A stretch of 64,000 nucleotides of DNA from JAJPJE01 sp963848375 (GCA_963848375.1 CAWKDK010000026.1:26689-90688); one strand, 5' to 3'. Positions 29,181 through 38,926 are shown, counted from the stretch's first letter. A program made the numbers and translations. The notes: generated by a model from the letters alone, not told the origin.

Positions 29181-29651
29181 CTATAGCTCCGTTTCCTGGC
29201 GGGCACGCGTACGAAAAGTATCCAGTTGCGCTGTCGTGGCTTGCGACACGACTGCAGGCGCCACGCGATACTTCCATTTCCGTGCCAACACGGCCGTCAG
29301 CCAAATTCCGCCCAGCAGCACTGCTCCCGGCATGATCCACGCGACTAAATCGAAACCCTTCTTAGTAGGAGCCGCCAATGCTGTGTTGCCGTACTTATCC
29401 GCGAACTGCTGCAGGATGGAATCGTCGCTGCCACCTTTGTCGATAGCGGCGGCAAGCTCCTTGCGCATCGTCTCCGAATACGCGCAGCCCACGTGATTGC
29501 ATTCCAGCAGGACTTGCGAGCAGCCGCATGGGCACATCAGCCGATGTCCCAGGTTGTTGAAGCGGGCATCGTTGCCCGCGCCCAGCAGTGCAACGCTCGC
29601 CACCACGATCATCGCAAGTTGTAACCAGTGCTTCGCAGCCAGTCGCGGCAT
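29181..29651 (-). CDS. ccmH: CcmH-family cytochrome c maturation thiol protein
   Basis: 156 residues. The ATG overlaps the ccmF stop by one base, so translation is coupled. An N-terminal signal/anchor (LQLAMIVVASVALLGAG) precedes the CcmH-like domain, and a C-terminal membrane helix follows (LVAWIMPGAVLLGGIWLTAV). The redox site is LMCPCGCSQVLLECNHVGC, a Cys-rich variant of the usual LRCxxCQ motif. In the family this CxxC-type site reduces apocytochrome c thiols before haem attachment in the periplasm. Residues further upstream in the frame belong to the overlapping ccmF 3' end. Confidence 0.85.
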   Translation of the reverse strand: MPRLAAKHWLQLAMIVVASVALLGAGNDARFNNLGHRLMCPCGCSQVLLECNHVGCAYSETMRKELAAAIDKGGSDDSILQQFADKYGNTALAAPTKKGFDLVAWIMPGAVLLGGIWLTAVLARKWKYRVAPAVVSQATTAQLDTFRTRARQETEL

Positions 29652-31699
29652 CAACTCCCCACTCCCACCGGTTGTCCCGGCTTGCCGGAGACCAGTTCCG
29701 CCGCGCGCACCGGCGCGCGCACAGCCACTCGTGCCGCTGCCATGTTCGGAATCAACGCTACGATCGTTCCGATAATCATGATGTGCACACCGATCCATAT
29801 CCATAGCACCAGCGGATTCAGATGGGCTTTGATAATCGGATTGCCTGTGTCCTGATTGATCCCGCTATACACCAGGTAGAGATCTTCTTTCAGCGTGGTA
29901 TGCAGCGCCACCATGCTCTGCGGCTGCTGGCTCGCCTTGAAGAAGCGGCGTTCCGGATACATCGTAGTAAGCGGCTTCCCGTTCTTGCTCACATCGACGA
30001 TGGCCCATTCGCTGCTGTAATTCGCGTTATCGTCCTGCGTATTGGAGCGCATCGTCAGCGTGTATGGCCCGATCGACATGCTCTGACCGGGCGTCAGTTC
30101 GCGCTCGATATCCTGATTAAAAGCCGAGCCCGCAAAACCGATCATGATTACGATCACACCGAAGTGCACGATGTACCCACCGTAACGTCGCGTATTGCGC
30201 CGCGTGAGTTGCACCATCGACGCGAAAAGATTCTGCCCCGTGTGGCGTCCTATGACTCGCCCGCCGCGCACGAACTCCGAAATCACGGTCGTCGCCACGA
30301 TCACCGAAAGCACGATCGTCATCAGCGAATAGAATTCCGACTGTCCCGTCCACGGCTTCACATAGCCGATCGCCACTAACAGAGCGCCTACTGCAAGTCC
30401 TGTCAGCACCGGAATGCGGAAATTGCGCTTCAGGCTCTCCATCGACGTCTTGCGCCATGCCAGCAGCGGTCCCACACCGGTCAGCAACAACAACAGCAGT
30501 GCCACCGGAATATTCACGCGATTGAAAAATGGCGGCCCAACCGTGACCTTGGTTCCCTGCACCCACTCCGAGAGCACCGGAAACAGTGTTCCCCACAGCA
30601 CCGTGAAGCACGCGACGAGCAGTAGTAGGTTGTTAAACAGGAAACTCGATTCGCGCGAGACTAGTGACTCCAGCCGGTTCTCACTGCGCAGGTGGTCGCG
30701 GTTCCTCAGGAACCAGTACAGGCAGACCGCAAACGTCAGTGCCAGGAAACTCACGAACCACGTTCCAATCGACGACTGCGCGAATGCATGCACCGAACTG
30801 ACCACGCCCGATCGCGTCAGGAACGTACCGAAGATTGCCAGCATGAACGTGGAGAAGATCAGCCACACGTTCCACACTTTCAGCATGCCGCGCTTTTCCT
30901 GCATCATCACCGAGTGCAGGAACGCCGTGCCGGTCAGCCACGGCATCAGCGACGCGTTCTCCACCGGATCCCATCCCCAGTACCCGCCCCAGCCCAGCAC
31001 CGAATAGGCCCAATGTGCGCCGAGGAAGATGCCGACGGTCAGGAATCCCCAAGTCACCATCGTCCAGCGCCGCGTAATGTGAATCCACTTCTCGCCGGGA
31101 TACTTCATGATCAGCGCCGCCAGCGCGAATGCAAACGGCACGGTGAATCCCACGTACCCGAGATAGAGCATCGGGGGATGGATCACCATCTCCGGATACT
31201 GCAGCAGCGGATTCAGTCCGTTTCCATCTGGCGGGAGATTGCCAATCGTCATCGCAAACGGATTTGCGGCGAAGTTCACCAGCAATAAGAAGAAGACCTG
31301 GACGGCCGAAATCACCACCGACGCGAACGCCACCAGTCGCGTATCGACTTTGTGCCGCAGCCTGAGTACCAGTCCGTAGGTGGAGAGCAGTAGCGCCCAG
31401 AACAGCAGCGAGCCTTCCTGGCCGGACCAGAGCACCGCAAACTTGTAGGGAATCGGCAGATCGCGATTGCTGTGGTGCAGGATGTAGGAAATGGAGAAGT
31501 CGTTCTGGAAAGTCGCCGTCACCAGCACCACTGCCGCCAGTGCCACAGCCCCGAAGACTGCGATCCCAGCACGCCGGGCGGTTTCGCCCAGCCGGTCGTA
31601 AGCATCACCTTTTCTTGCTAAGGCAACAATACCGGCGACAAACGCGTATACACCCAGCGCAAGCGCCAGAATAAGCGAATAACTACCTAGTTCTGCCAT
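29651..31699 (-). CDS. ccmF: Cytochrome c-type biogenesis haem lyase CcmF
   Basis: 682 residues, about 15 membrane helices, the normal CcmF length. The tryptophan-rich WWD haem-handling motif is clear (LGWGGYWGWDPVENASLMPW, about residues 220-245). Conserved periplasmic His positions and the PHPPMLYLGYVGF-like segment (VIHPPMLYLGYVGFTVPFAF) are present. CcmF receives haem from CcmE and attaches it to apocytochrome c with CcmH. It is first in the cluster ccmF-ccmH-small coiled coil-carboxypeptidase-regulatory protein. CcmA-E genes are not in the window. Confidence 0.96.
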   Translation of the reverse strand: MAELGSYSLILALALGVYAFVAGIVALARKGDAYDRLGETARRAGIAVFGAVALAAVVLVTATFQNDFSISYILHHSNRDLPIPYKFAVLWSGQEGSLLFWALLLSTYGLVLRLRHKVDTRLVAFASVVISAVQVFFLLLVNFAANPFAMTIGNLPPDGNGLNPLLQYPEMVIHPPMLYLGYVGFTVPFAFALAALIMKYPGEKWIHITRRWTMVTWGFLTVGIFLGAHWAYSVLGWGGYWGWDPVENASLMPWLTGTAFLHSVMMQEKRGMLKVWNVWLIFSTFMLAIFGTFLTRSGVVSSVHAFAQSSIGTWFVSFLALTFAVCLYWFLRNRDHLRSENRLESLVSRESSFLFNNLLLLVACFTVLWGTLFPVLSEWVQGTKVTVGPPFFNRVNIPVALLLLLLTGVGPLLAWRKTSMESLKRNFRIPVLTGLAVGALLVAIGYVKPWTGQSEFYSLMTIVLSVIVATTVISEFVRGGRVIGRHTGQNLFASMVQLTRRNTRRYGGYIVHFGVIVIMIGFAGSAFNQDIERELTPGQSMSIGPYTLTMRSNTQDDNANYSSEWAIVDVSKNGKPLTTMYPERRFFKASQQPQSMVALHTTLKEDLYLVYSGINQDTGNPIIKAHLNPLVLWIWIGVHIMIIGTIVALIPNMAAARVAVRAPVRAAELVSGKPGQPVGVGS

Positions 31700-31964
31700 G
31701 AAAGGAGCGGCCCACCACCACTGGCCGTTATTTTTTCAGAATCCCACCACACCCGCAACTCTGTGCCAATTCGGAAAGCGCGCCCATCCCGGATCAGCGC
31801 TCGTCTGCCGATGCCGATTTTCTTCTAAAGCGCCGTCCAAAGCACGTTACGGTTTGTTCACAGGCCCGCGTGCCATCCTACGCCTCTTCGTCAACTTAGG
31901 GTGGCCAATCTCGAGCTTCTTCTCTGGATTGACGGTCAGTGGGCCCACGGATAGGAGGCGAGTT

Positions 31965-32381
31965 GTGAAATCGATACTCGTAATTGAAGGGGATGCAATG
32001 GTACGCCGCTTCCTGCGCGCAGCCCTCGAGGCGTCACACTATTCCGTAATTGAAGCTTCCAACGATCTCGAAGGTCTCAAACTGGCTGCCCGCCAGGATA
32101 TCGGCGCCATAGTTCTCGATTGCATGGGAACCCAGGCCGGAGGATTACGAACACTGAAGAAGCTGCGCAGCAATCCTCGAACGCATGCCATTCCGGTGAT
32201 TGCGATGAGCGGTCTGGGACAGTACGGTTACGATTTACCGCTTTGGGCGAATGCGTGTCTGGTGAAACCATTTCGGCCCAGCCAGCTTATTCGGAAAATA
32301 CAGGGATTACCTCTGCAGATTCAGCAAATGCTGCTTCCAGAACCGGAACCGGCGCCGGAGTTACGAGCCGCTGTGCTGTGA
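31965..32381 (+). CDS. Single-domain response regulator
   Basis: 138 residues from GTG at 31965 with AGGAGG six bases upstream, a strong start. The receiver fold has ILVIEGD (acidic site reduced to E/D), phospho-acceptor Asp in AIVLDCMG, a Ser in VIAMSGLG, and Lys in LVKPFRP. The last 20 residues are a Pro/Glu-rich tail. There is no output domain, so it acts as a CheY-like or phosphorelay protein. Its 3' end overlaps the convergent regulator gene by 21 bases. The 265 bp upstream is shared with the divergent ccmF gene. Confidence 0.85.
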   Translation: MKSILVIEGDAMVRRFLRAALEASHYSVIEASNDLEGLKLAARQDIGAIVLDCMGTQAGGLRTLKKLRSNPRTHAIPVIAMSGLGQYGYDLPLWANACLVKPFRPSQLIRKIQGLPLQIQQMLLPEPEPAPELRAAVL

Positions 32382-32738
32382 TTTCGCCAGCAACTCTCGC
32401 ACCAGCGCGATCAACTGAGGCGGGGGCAGCGGCTTGGCTCGGAAAACGATATCCATGTCCTGATATTCGTCCTCGGCCTCTGGCATTCCGCTAATCACCA
32501 TCACCGGAATCTCAGGCTTCACCTCGCGCAACGCACGCACGAAGATCGCCCCACTACATCCCGGCATGATGTGATCGGTAACTACCACTCCGATGGTCGG
32601 CCCGACCCGACTCTTGAGCAGAGCAAGGGCACTTTCCGCCGTCGTCGCCACATACACTTCCAGCCCAGCGTCGCGCAAGACGGCTTCGCGCACGCGCAAC
32701 TGCAAAGGATCATCGTCGATGAGCAGGATGCGCGACAA
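32361..32738 (-). CDS. CheY-like response regulator
   Basis: 125 residues from TTG at 32738, since no ATG or GTG is available in the conserved N-terminus. Receiver hallmarks are complete: LLIDDDP acidic cluster, TDHIMPG with the acceptor Asp, VMVISGMP with the Ser, and FRAKPLPP with the Lys. No output domain. It converges with and overlaps the neighbouring single-domain regulator by 21 bases. No kinase is adjacent, so its partner is unknown. Confidence 0.85.
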   Translation of the reverse strand: MSRILLIDDDPLQLRVREAVLRDAGLEVYVATTAESALALLKSRVGPTIGVVVTDHIMPGCSGAIFVRALREVKPEIPVMVISGMPEAEDEYQDMDIVFRAKPLPPPQLIALVRELLAKSQHSGS

Positions 32739-32802
32739 ATCCGGTGGTGAAGCTCCCCAGTTTCTTAAAAGCGCCGGGCGAATTTCCGGCGCCAGACTTC
32801 AA

Positions 32803-33066
32803 TCACGCAGTGCGAGCACCGTCGACCGAAACCAGTTCGGTTTCCGCCTGTAGCCAGTCTTCCATGGCGGACCCGTACGGCTGTCCCCGATGTTCCCACA
32901 ACTGATATGCGCGAACGCGAATTGCTTCTTCGATCTCAGTTACTTGAGTACTCTTCCCTTGGGTCCCTTGGGGCGTCAGCACTGCGATATTTGTCTTCGG
33001 CTCAGCCGTCTTTTTTCGGCGGGTGGTTTCTGACGAAGCTGCACGTGGACGCTTTGGTGTCGCCAT
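32803..33066 (-). CDS. DUF2934 protein
   Basis: 87 residues with AGGAG upstream of the ATG. The N-terminal half is basic and disordered (PKRPRAASSETTRRKKTAEP). The C-terminal half is the DUF2934 helix pair: IRVRAYQLWEHRGQPYGSAM followed by DWLQAETEL. DUF2934 proteins are small soluble proteins of unknown role, common in soil bacteria. The basic tail could contact nucleic acid, which is inference. Confidence 0.85.
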   Translation of the reverse strand: MATPKRPRAASSETTRRKKTAEPKTNIAVLTPQGTQGKSTQVTEIEEAIRVRAYQLWEHRGQPYGSAMEDWLQAETELVSVDGARTA

Positions 33067-33273
33067 TACTGATGTACTCCTGAAAATGATTTCCCGGACA
33101 ACTCATCGGAATCGCTCCATGTTGTTGCCCAGCTGATAACTATATCGCGTTTGTATGTGGATTTCTGAGCTACTCGCCATTAAAAAAATGTTTCACCAAC
33201 ATTCGCATTTCAATAGGGGAACACAATGCCCAGAGATGGCATGGATGTTCCCAATCTTCTCTGCTTGCATAAA

Positions 33274-33310
33274 GAAAAACGGGCATCACCCCGGAGGAGG
33301 TGATACCCGT
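33274..33310 (-). terminator. Rho-independent terminator of the porin gene
   Basis: On the minus strand an ACGGGTATCACC / GGTGATGCCCGT stem with an 8-base loop is followed by TTTTTCTTT, 22 bp past the porin stop. A textbook intrinsic terminator. Confidence 0.85.
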
Positions 33311-33331
33311 GTCGAAGGAAATAACTCTGCT

Positions 33332-35107
33332 CTACGGCAAGTAGTAACGGAACGACGTGAAGAACATATTCTCGTCGGTTGTGGGCGAACCTCCCGTACC
33401 CTGCCATGTCATGCGCTTCACGTACGAGTACTGGGGTCCAAATTGGATTCGACCACGATCGCCGTTGTAAACCTTGTACCAGAATCCGCCCGTACCCTCG
33501 AAGAGCGCACGAGTGTTCACCGTGCACGCGGCTGCAGAACCTGGCGCGAATCCTCCGGCACCCGGTACCACTTCCGAGAAGCAACCGGTCGAGGCGAGCG
33601 ACTGCACTCCGTAACCCACCAACTTCCCGGCTGAATTCAGATACGAGTTGCGGCCCGCATATTCTTCGCCGCCGTTGAAGTAGACGTCCCACTTCTTGGT
33701 GTGGAATTCCAGCGTAGCCAAACCTTGATAGGCTCGAATCAATACCGGCGTTCCATCAGGATGCACGGTCACGTCTGACAAGCCAGCCGTTCCGTAACGG
33801 CCGAGACCGTTGCCGCCCAGGAAGTGCAAGCCGAAATCCACCACCTTATGCGCTGTGAATCTGGCATTCGCGCCGATGCCGCCACCCGTCACGTTGCTAT
33901 TAAAAGCGCCAGCGGCGGATGGTGTAGCGAGCGTCGCACCCGGGTAGACGCGAGCACGCTCATTCGAAACGATGCCGAAGACTTCATAGTGGCCGAAGCC
34001 GGGTTCAAACGCCGCCTTGACGATAAAGTCAGGCGTGTAGTTCGCCGAATACAATCCATTGAAAGCATTGTAAGCGCCGCCATTGTTTCCCGCCCCGCCG
34101 AAGAAGAAGTTCGTTGGCGCGTTGGCCGCCGTAAATGTAATCTGCGGATTTTCGACCGAGGCGCCGAGCCAGAACTTGTTATTGAAGTTCTTGGTAACGC
34201 GGAACCCGTATTGGCGTGCCCAGCTGAAGCCCACCGTATACTGCGGATCAATCGTCATCGGCAGCGCTTCGGTCCGGTTATCCAATCCCTTCCTGGTTTC
34301 CGTGACTAAGCTCCACATTTGTCCGCCCGTGATATTCCACCCGCTCTGCGTGGCGATCTGTCCCCACAACTGGCGCTGGCGGTTTACGTAGCTGTTGCTC
34401 TCATTGTTATTCGAGGTTGTACCGACTCCCAACCAGTCCATTTCGTAATAGCCGGTCAGGTTCATGCTCTTCAGTTTTCCCTGCACCAGGAAGGACAGCC
34501 GCGACTGGCGGCCTGAACCGAAGAATTCAGAAGTGTTGTATTGGCCGGCGCCGGGGAAGACGAGAGAGTTGAACGGCGTGTTGATGTCGGCAAAAAGAGC
34601 ATGCTGCCGATACACTGTTTCACCCGCCAGGAAAGCACCCGGTGTAATCGTGACGCCCTTGTAGTGAATCGCAAGCGGACTCTCAACTCCGGCGATGCGC
34701 TTCTGCGTCTCCTGCATCTCGAGAGCCGCAGCCGTGCTGTTCGCCTTCAGGTCGGTTACATCCTTTTCCAGCGTCGCGGTACCTTCACCAGCCTTGGCGC
34801 TTGCCGCAGCGGCTTCATCAGCCTTCGCCTGCGCGGCCGCAGCCGAACTCTGGATCTGGTTCAGTTGTTGCTGGGTCTGCTGGATTGCCTGATCGCGTTG
34901 CGATACTTGCTGTTTTAATTCTTCGATCTGGCGTTGTTGGGCAGCCAATGCGTCCTTCATCTGCTGAATCTCAGCCGATACCGAGGACGAACTCGTGGCT
35001 TTGCGTTTGGTGGTGGTTTTAGAAGTCGCTTGCGGACTTGCAGGATCTGCCGCGAATGCACTCATCGACACTAAGATCGAGAGCGCTAGAGCTGTTGTTC
35101 GTTTCAT
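33332..35107 (-). CDS. Outer-membrane porin with N-terminal coiled coil
   Basis: 591 residues from the ATG at 35107, with AGGAGAGG just upstream; the longer frame adds residues with no signal character. The signal peptide is KRTTALALSILVSMSAFAA. After a Ser/Thr/Lys linker comes a Gln-rich coiled coil (about 50-130, QQRQIEELKQQVSQRDQ). From about 145 to the end is a Gly/Tyr/Phe-rich beta-barrel ending RYYLP, typical of 14-18-strand porins. The coiled coil probably trimerises or spans the periplasm. Conserved acidobacterial porins of this layout have no assigned solute. Confidence 0.8.
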   Translation of the reverse strand: MKRTTALALSILVSMSAFAADPASPQATSKTTTKRKATSSSSVSAEIQQMKDALAAQQRQIEELKQQVSQRDQAIQQTQQQLNQIQSSAAAAQAKADEAAAASAKAGEGTATLEKDVTDLKANSTAAALEMQETQKRIAGVESPLAIHYKGVTITPGAFLAGETVYRQHALFADINTPFNSLVFPGAGQYNTSEFFGSGRQSRLSFLVQGKLKSMNLTGYYEMDWLGVGTTSNNNESNSYVNRQRQLWGQIATQSGWNITGGQMWSLVTETRKGLDNRTEALPMTIDPQYTVGFSWARQYGFRVTKNFNNKFWLGASVENPQITFTAANAPTNFFFGGAGNNGGAYNAFNGLYSANYTPDFIVKAAFEPGFGHYEVFGIVSNERARVYPGATLATPSAAGAFNSNVTGGGIGANARFTAHKVVDFGLHFLGGNGLGRYGTAGLSDVTVHPDGTPVLIRAYQGLATLEFHTKKWDVYFNGGEEYAGRNSYLNSAGKLVGYGVQSLASTGCFSEVVPGAGGFAPGSAAACTVNTRALFEGTGGFWYKVYNGDRGRIQFGPQYSYVKRMTWQGTGGSPTTDENMFFTSFRYYLP

Positions 35108-35553
35108 TGCCTCTCCTGAAACAATTGAAATCGTTGGGCTTCTGATGTCCCGGTGTTGTAAATAGACGCAAGTTGTTGTTTCGACCGAATCGTAGTGAAC
35201 CATTGTTAATAAGCGATGAACGATAAGTGAATATGCCGTGAACGACTGGAGCCGATTTGCCGAAGCCGGGGGGAAAAGACGCGCCGCCTGTTCTATATAA
35301 GAACAAACCGTCTTCCGACCGATTAAGATGCGCTCCCGCGCAGTTATGACATCGACCGAAACCGATTTTACTTAATCATCATTCGTTACAAATGGTTCAA
35401 AACGTAACAATACTGGTTGGACAGCACCGGGGGGTGGGTGTGCCGTTAGCGGCCATCAGAATGAGAGTCAGGGGCCGCATCATCGCGAAGCGACCCTTCA
35501 GGAGTAGGGGAAACCGAAGCATAATCATGTCGGTGCCAGCCCGGAAGAGAAAC
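35108..35553. other. Leader of the porin gene and intergenic region
   Basis: About 450 bp without a credible gene. The part next to 35107 is A/T-rich and should hold the porin promoter; no clean -35/-10 pair could be fixed. Two copies of TTACAAATGGTTCAAAAC-like A/T-rich sequence are not seen elsewhere; nothing further was recognised. Confidence 0.3.
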
Positions 35554-35580
35554 GAGCCCGGACCGTCAAGGCCCGGGCTC
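35554..35580. terminator. Hairpin downstream of the Ig-like lipoprotein gene
   Basis: GAGCCCGG and CCGGGCTC form a perfect 8-bp stem around an 11-base loop, 30 bp past the stop at 35611. No strong T-run follows on the minus strand, so termination is likely but not certain. Confidence 0.6.
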
Positions 35581-35610
35581 GAGTGAAGAGCTGAAGACGT
35601 GAAGAGTTGG

Positions 35611-37659
35611 CTAGAACTGTCCTTCTGCCAGCGCCGTCAACACACGGTTCGAGTCCGTCTCGACCAGCAGGAAGTGCGTCTGATCGATCGGGTAAAGAAC
35701 CAGCGTCGAGGTGGCGAACAGCGAAGAGGGAGTACTCACCGACATCGTTACCCTCCCAGTCGGATCGACAAGGTACGACCCGCTCAGTGGTGAGCTGGGA
35801 GCGAGGTTGTTGTTCAGGTTCAGGTCGAGCGTGCCGGTGATCGCGCTTCCTCCGTTCAGAATCAACTGGCCCGATCCGGCTTCGAATCCGCTGCCATTCA
35901 CGAAACTGATCCCGGAGACGCGGGTCGCGAAGTTCCCACCCAGCGAAGCGCTGTCGACCACGAAAGTCTGTTGCGCGTAGGCGGTGCCCGCCGCAATCAA
36001 GGTGTCCGTCTCTTCAATGTAGAGATTTTTGTTGTCTGCCGGATACGCCACGAAGCTGTAGGTCTTTCCACCGCCGGTCATCGTAACTACGGTGCGTCCG
36101 GTTGTTTGGTCGCTCACCGAATAGGTACCCGTAACGGCTACGTCATCCAGCACGTTGCCGTTCAGGTTGGAATCGATCGTACCGGTGACGGCGCCCGCGC
36201 CATCAAGCGCGAATTGCGATCCGAACGTTCCAGGACCGCTGGTGGCCGTTGACCCTAAAATCGCTGTAGCGAATTGCCCCTTTACGTTCGCAACCGTAAA
36301 CGGTCCGGCGGCCGCCTGTTTCGCCAACTGTCCTGAAGACGCTCGCGCCGCGCTCTGCTCGAGCAGTTTGAGAGTCGTCCCGTTCACCATGTAATAGGTG
36401 AACGTCTGGGCGCCGAAAGAACTCGACAGCGTCAGCGTTCCACGTCCAGTGGTTGCCGCCGGCGCGACGTACGTGCCCGTAACCGCCAGCGAAGCCTGTG
36501 GTCCGCCCGCTGTGTTCACATCCTGCAGTCCCGAAGGAATATTACCCGCGCCGTCAGCTGCAACCGCGCCGATCTGTGCAACTGCGGATCCGCTTGCGCT
36601 TGTAACCGGCGACGTCAACAGTAGAGCGTAGCTGCCAGTAATCGCGGCTGTGCTGAATTGCGTCGGATCCTGCAAGTCGAGCGTGCCGACCATGGTGCCG
36701 CTGGTCGTGTCGCTCGTCACCGCGAACAGACGGTTATGGCTCTCGACAACGAACTGCCATGTGCTGCTGCCGCCGCTCAAGGTTTTAATCGTTGCAGTGC
36801 CGCGGCCGTCGGTGCCCAGATGATAGGTCCCACCCGTAATCGTCGTGCTGGTTACGCCGGCGTTAGCGATGTCTTCGGCTCCGCCGGTGATATTCCCCGA
36901 CCCGTCCAGGCTGACGCTCCCTACCGCCGCAACCGGAACTGATCCGTTTTCACCGGAGAAGGCAAATGCGTACTGTCCGGCAACTGAGCCGTTCGAATAC
37001 TGTATGGAAATCGTCGCGAAACCCGGATTCGCGCTGTTATTCGTGCTGGTCGCCGTGACCGTAACTGTCGCACCCGGAGGCGGGGAAAGCGGCGCATTGT
37101 AAACGCCGTTGGAATCGATAGTTCCGCAATCGCCGCTAAATGCCGCTTTGCAGGAAATCTTCCAGGTCACTGTCACCGGGGCCGAGTTCACCGAGGCTGC
37201 GAATGTCTCTTGCCCACCCGAGGGCAAAGTCACAAATGTCGGAGATACAGTTACGTACTGTGCGCTGGCCGTCGCGTTCGGGGTCAATGTCACAGACGCT
37301 GTTCCCGATTTCGTCGTGTCCGCCTGCGAGGTCGCGGTAATCGTCTCCGTCACGGTTGAGGTGACGGTCGCTGGGGCAGTGTAGCTACCGCTGGCGGTAA
37401 TCGTTCCGTAGGTGGCATTGCCTCCCTCGATTCCATTGACGAGCCACGTCACCGCGGTGTTCGACGTGTTGGTTACACTCGCTGTAAAGGAAGTCGTCTG
37501 GGAAGCGCTCAGCGTTGCCGTCGTAGGCGTAACGGTGACGGTGATAGTATTGCTGCTGGAGTTACCGCCTCCGCATCCTGCTAGAAAAAGGGTGGAGATC
37601 ATCAACAGCATCGCGGCCACGGTGACCGTTGATGCTCGAAGAATTCTCCGAGGCGACAC
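35611..37659 (-). CDS. Large Ig-like repeat lipoprotein, paralogue A
   Basis: 682 residues from GTG at 37659, chosen because GGGAG lies about 9 bases upstream and because it opens a good lipoprotein signal (basic SPRRILR, hydrophobic core, lipobox LAGC). Bacterial Ig-like repeats follow (about 30-215; pattern TVTPTTATLSASQTTSFTAS then WLVNGIEGGNATYGTI and GSYTAP). Four to five related beta-rich units of about 110 residues come next (ITGGTYHLGTDGRGTATI, then GSYALLLTSP and TGTYSVSDQTTGRT). It is surface-exposed or periplasmic by signal. It shares this plan with the divergent gene at 38927. Function unknown; adhesion or glycan binding is possible. Confidence 0.75.
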   Translation of the reverse strand: MSPRRILRASTVTVAAMLLMISTLFLAGCGGGNSSSNTITVTVTPTTATLSASQTTSFTASVTNTSNTAVTWLVNGIEGGNATYGTITASGSYTAPATVTSTVTETITATSQADTTKSGTASVTLTPNATASAQYVTVSPTFVTLPSGGQETFAASVNSAPVTVTWKISCKAAFSGDCGTIDSNGVYNAPLSPPPGATVTVTATSTNNSANPGFATISIQYSNGSVAGQYAFAFSGENGSVPVAAVGSVSLDGSGNITGGAEDIANAGVTSTTITGGTYHLGTDGRGTATIKTLSGGSSTWQFVVESHNRLFAVTSDTTSGTMVGTLDLQDPTQFSTAAITGSYALLLTSPVTSASGSAVAQIGAVAADGAGNIPSGLQDVNTAGGPQASLAVTGTYVAPAATTGRGTLTLSSSFGAQTFTYYMVNGTTLKLLEQSAARASSGQLAKQAAAGPFTVANVKGQFATAILGSTATSGPGTFGSQFALDGAGAVTGTIDSNLNGNVLDDVAVTGTYSVSDQTTGRTVVTMTGGGKTYSFVAYPADNKNLYIEETDTLIAAGTAYAQQTFVVDSASLGGNFATRVSGISFVNGSGFEAGSGQLILNGGSAITGTLDLNLNNNLAPSSPLSGSYLVDPTGRVTMSVSTPSSLFATSTLVLYPIDQTHFLLVETDSNRVLTALAEGQF

Positions 37660-38121
37660 GCGAGATCGGCTCCCGCTAATTCCGGCGAACCTGCTTACAA
37701 CGTGATTGGTAAGAAATAATTGCAAGTGCGATATCTGGAGCTGCACTTCTCCCCCATGAAACAAGAACTGGCTGGATCCGAGGATCAACAGCTCATCACC
37801 GAATACAAACTGTTAAATTGCTCAGGAGCGGTCGACACTGGGCTCAGAACCTTGAACTTAACACGGGAACTCACGTTGGGTTGTGCCAGCTCGCGTGATT
37901 TTTTCCAGGAGCGCCTTATTATAGCGCGGTCGATTATAGCGGTTCCGGCCTCAGACCGCACTCCGCGCCGTCGGCGTGGCTGTTCGGCGCTTTGCATCCC
38001 GTTGTAATCTTTGCGCACGTAATGGACGTCAATCCGGTTGAAGAGATTACATCGTTATTTTTAAAAACTATTGTTTCAACGTTGTGTTTACAATCGTTCA
38101 AAGTACAACGCAGGAGTTTAA
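37660..38121. other. Divergent promoter region between Ig-like lipoprotein genes
   Basis: About 460 bp. ATTATAGCG occurs twice 16 bp apart (near 37919 and 37935), a possible pair of binding sites or -10-like elements. CAGGAG lies 5 bases before the ATG at 38122. Nothing else was recognised. Confidence 0.35.
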
Positions 38122-38775
38122 ATGAGCGTTCGAGCTCGTTCTTCGTACATGCTTGGGTTGAAGAATCTCGTATCTGTTCCGGTGCGCAAAGTTGGTTTTT
38201 CGTTCTTATTGTTGACTGCAGTTCTTCTGCAAGCGTGCGGCGGAGGGTCTTCCAGTTCGTCTACGGTCGCGTCGATCACCGTATCGCCGACTTCCGGTTC
38301 CGTGAGCGTGAATGGCAGTCAGACCTTCGCGGCGACCGCCCTCGATTCCAACGGTCAAACCGTAACCGGCCAGACTTTCACCTGGGCTAGCAGTAACACC
38401 GCTATCGCTACGATCACCTCGGCAGGAGTAGCCACCGGTATCGCTGCCGGCAGTTCTCAGATCACGGCGTCTGACGCCGGTGTTACCAGCACCGCCGCCA
38501 CGCTTACGGTGAGTCCGGCGATCGCGACAGTTACGCTCTCGCCCCTCAGCGCCACCATTAAAGTTGGCCAGACTCAGCAATTCACGGCTTCGGCTACTGA
38601 TGCCAGCGGGCATACCGTAACCCAGGCGCAGTTCACATGGCACAACACTTTCGGTGGTGTCGCCAGCATCGACGCGAACGGACTCGCAACCGGACTGGCT
38701 CCGGGCACGGTGATGATTACTGCCAGCGCGAGCGGAATGACCAGTCAAGTAGCCACACTGACCGTGACGCAGTAG
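38122..38775 (+). CDS. Ig-like (BIG_2-type) lipoprotein
   Basis: 217 residues. The N-terminus has a long basic region, then a hydrophobic core and lipobox LQAC (Cys near residue 38), then a Gly/Ser linker. Two tandem BIG_2-type Ig repeats follow: ITVSPTSGSVSVNGSQTF... to VATGIAAGSSQITAS, and VTLSPLSATIKVGQTQQFTA... to LATGLAPGTVMITAS. CAGGAG precedes the ATG. Likely surface-anchored; ligand unknown. It sits between the two larger Ig-like paralogues. Confidence 0.8.
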   Translation: MSVRARSSYMLGLKNLVSVPVRKVGFSFLLLTAVLLQACGGGSSSSSTVASITVSPTSGSVSVNGSQTFAATALDSNGQTVTGQTFTWASSNTAIATITSAGVATGIAAGSSQITASDAGVTSTAATLTVSPAIATVTLSPLSATIKVGQTQQFTASATDASGHTVTQAQFTWHNTFGGVASIDANGLATGLAPGTVMITASASGMTSQVATLTVTQ

Positions 38776-38926
38776 CCGGCGTATGGGCTTGTGTATCCAG
38801 CGTCGCGGTCTGCAGTGTTTTTGTGTGGCCATTCAAGCCTCGGTGCGAAACACCGCCGGATCCGCGCATCCTTCGATGTCACGATGCGCGCCGGTTCGCG
38901 GCCATGGCTGTAATACAGGAGATATT

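Noticed and set aside
35455..35530. G/A-rich segment upstream of the porin that might be a riboswitch
   Set aside because: It does not fit the conserved cores of cyclic-di-GMP, TPP, cobalamin or SAM riboswitches that I could recall.
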